Source of the DNA: JAEUMD01 sp050250815
Lineage (GTDB): Bacteria > Pseudomonadota > Alphaproteobacteria > Rhizobiales > Hyphomicrobiaceae
Assembly: GCA_050250815.1 (NCBI GenBank)
Contig: JBFWNY010000003.1
Span: 62,001-126,000 of the forward strand
Direction: 5' to 3'
DNA length: 64,000 bases
Positions within the stretch are counted from its first letter, which is position 1; each line of letters opens with the position of its first letter. The translations under genes and the position numbers were made by a program. Under the pieces are notes generated by a model that worked only from the letters and a program-made list of their open reading frames with translations, had not been told where the DNA came from and searched no databases. Positions 63,779 to 64,000 of this stretch are shown here, in pieces.

Positions 63779-63982
63779 TCAGAACTGCGGACGGTGCGCC
63801 GCGTTGGCCATATGGATTGCATCCTCCAGACCGCAAGTGGCGCAGGAGAACTCGTACCACTCGGCGTACGGTCGCGCCGAGCGGTCGACGACACGCACGC
63901 CCTCGACACCGCAGGCCGGACACGCGAGCGCCGCCGTATGATCACGCTGGAACGTCCGCAGAACCTGCATCGCCCGCTCCAT
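63779..63982 (-). CDS. Small zinc-ribbon protein (may extend past the window edge)
   Basis: 67 residues from an ATG at 63982, with two cysteine pairs (ALACPACGVEG and FSCATCGLEDA) spaced as in a zinc ribbon. It ends ANAAHRPQF. The frame stays open to the right edge, so the start could be upstream; ATG at 63970 is another option. It is 50 bases before mtnA on the same strand and could be co-transcribed. Function unknown. Confidence 0.6.
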   Translation of the reverse strand: MERAMQVLRTFQRDHTAALACPACGVEGVRVVDRSARPYAEWYEFSCATCGLEDAIHMANAAHRPQF

Positions 63983-64000
63983 GAGGGGACCACCGCCGAC

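Overview
The window looks like an ordinary chromosomal segment from a GC-rich alphaproteobacterium, most likely Hyphomicrobiales (Rhizobiales) and possibly close to Hyphomicrobiaceae. The evidence is gene content and order: a ruvC-ruvA-ruvB-ybgC-tolQRAB-pal-cpoB-tilS-ftsH block, cysE followed by a DUF3126 gene, metC divergent from an aapJ-type gene, and many families common in that order (BTLCP/LapG-like protease, PAS_5, SIMPL, TadG-like). I see no insertion sequence, prophage, CRISPR array or rRNA.

Layout. 0-12 kb: the 3' end of hisI, a patatin lipase, CBS and rhomboid proteins, a PAS_5 protein, a double-PilZ protein next to a LapG-like protease, a gamma-carbonic-anhydrase/DUF3126/cysE operon, a NodB-type deacetylase, and an acuI-type reductase. 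An AT-rich spacer at 10.5-11.2 kb follows, with an intrinsic terminator, nested hairpins and a 27-residue membrane peptide. 12-19 kb: a methionine-synthesis operon on the minus strand (SahR-like repressor, metF, homocysteine-binding half of MetH, a SAM-methyltransferase-like gene, corrinoid half of MetH), with an operator palindrome inside its promoter. 19-25 kb: MlaC-like, AapJ-like, MetC and CbiX proteins. 25-29 kb: fadA-fadB behind a promoter whose start site carries a perfect 22-bp palindrome.

29-49 kb: the ruv/tol-pal/tilS/ftsH block on the minus strand, interrupted by additions: two tandem 42-43 residue lipoproteins between tolB and pal, a second OmpA-domain protein between pal and cpoB, a beta carbonic anhydrase between ybgC and tolQ, and two paralogous membrane proteins coupled to ruvA by ATGA overlaps. 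49-56.5 kb: threonine dehydratase, a beta-hydroxyacid dehydrogenase/thioesterase/glycerate dehydrogenase cluster, TrhO, a 28-residue Lys/Ala peptide, panD, and separate GNAT and nitrilase genes. 56.5-64 kb: a TadG-like VWA protein, SIMPL, a CAU-anticodon tRNA that looks like tRNA-Ile2, sulfide:quinone oxidoreductase, a HemG-like flavodoxin, and an mtnA/FucA-like aldolase operon with a zinc-ribbon gene at the right edge.

Three themes connect the genes. One is the sulfur and one-carbon cycle (cysE, metC, metF, split metH, SahR-like repressor, mtnA plus aldolase, sqr). Another is envelope integrity (Tol-Pal, MlaC, FtsH and the small lipoproteins). The third is coenzyme A and acyl-CoA chemistry (panD, fadAB, acuI, two hot-dog thioesterases). 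The features most worth following are the tandem small lipoproteins, the AT-rich small-RNA/small-protein spacer, the split-metH operon with its operator, and the mtnA-aldolase pair. All functional statements rest on motif recognition by eye; no database search was run.
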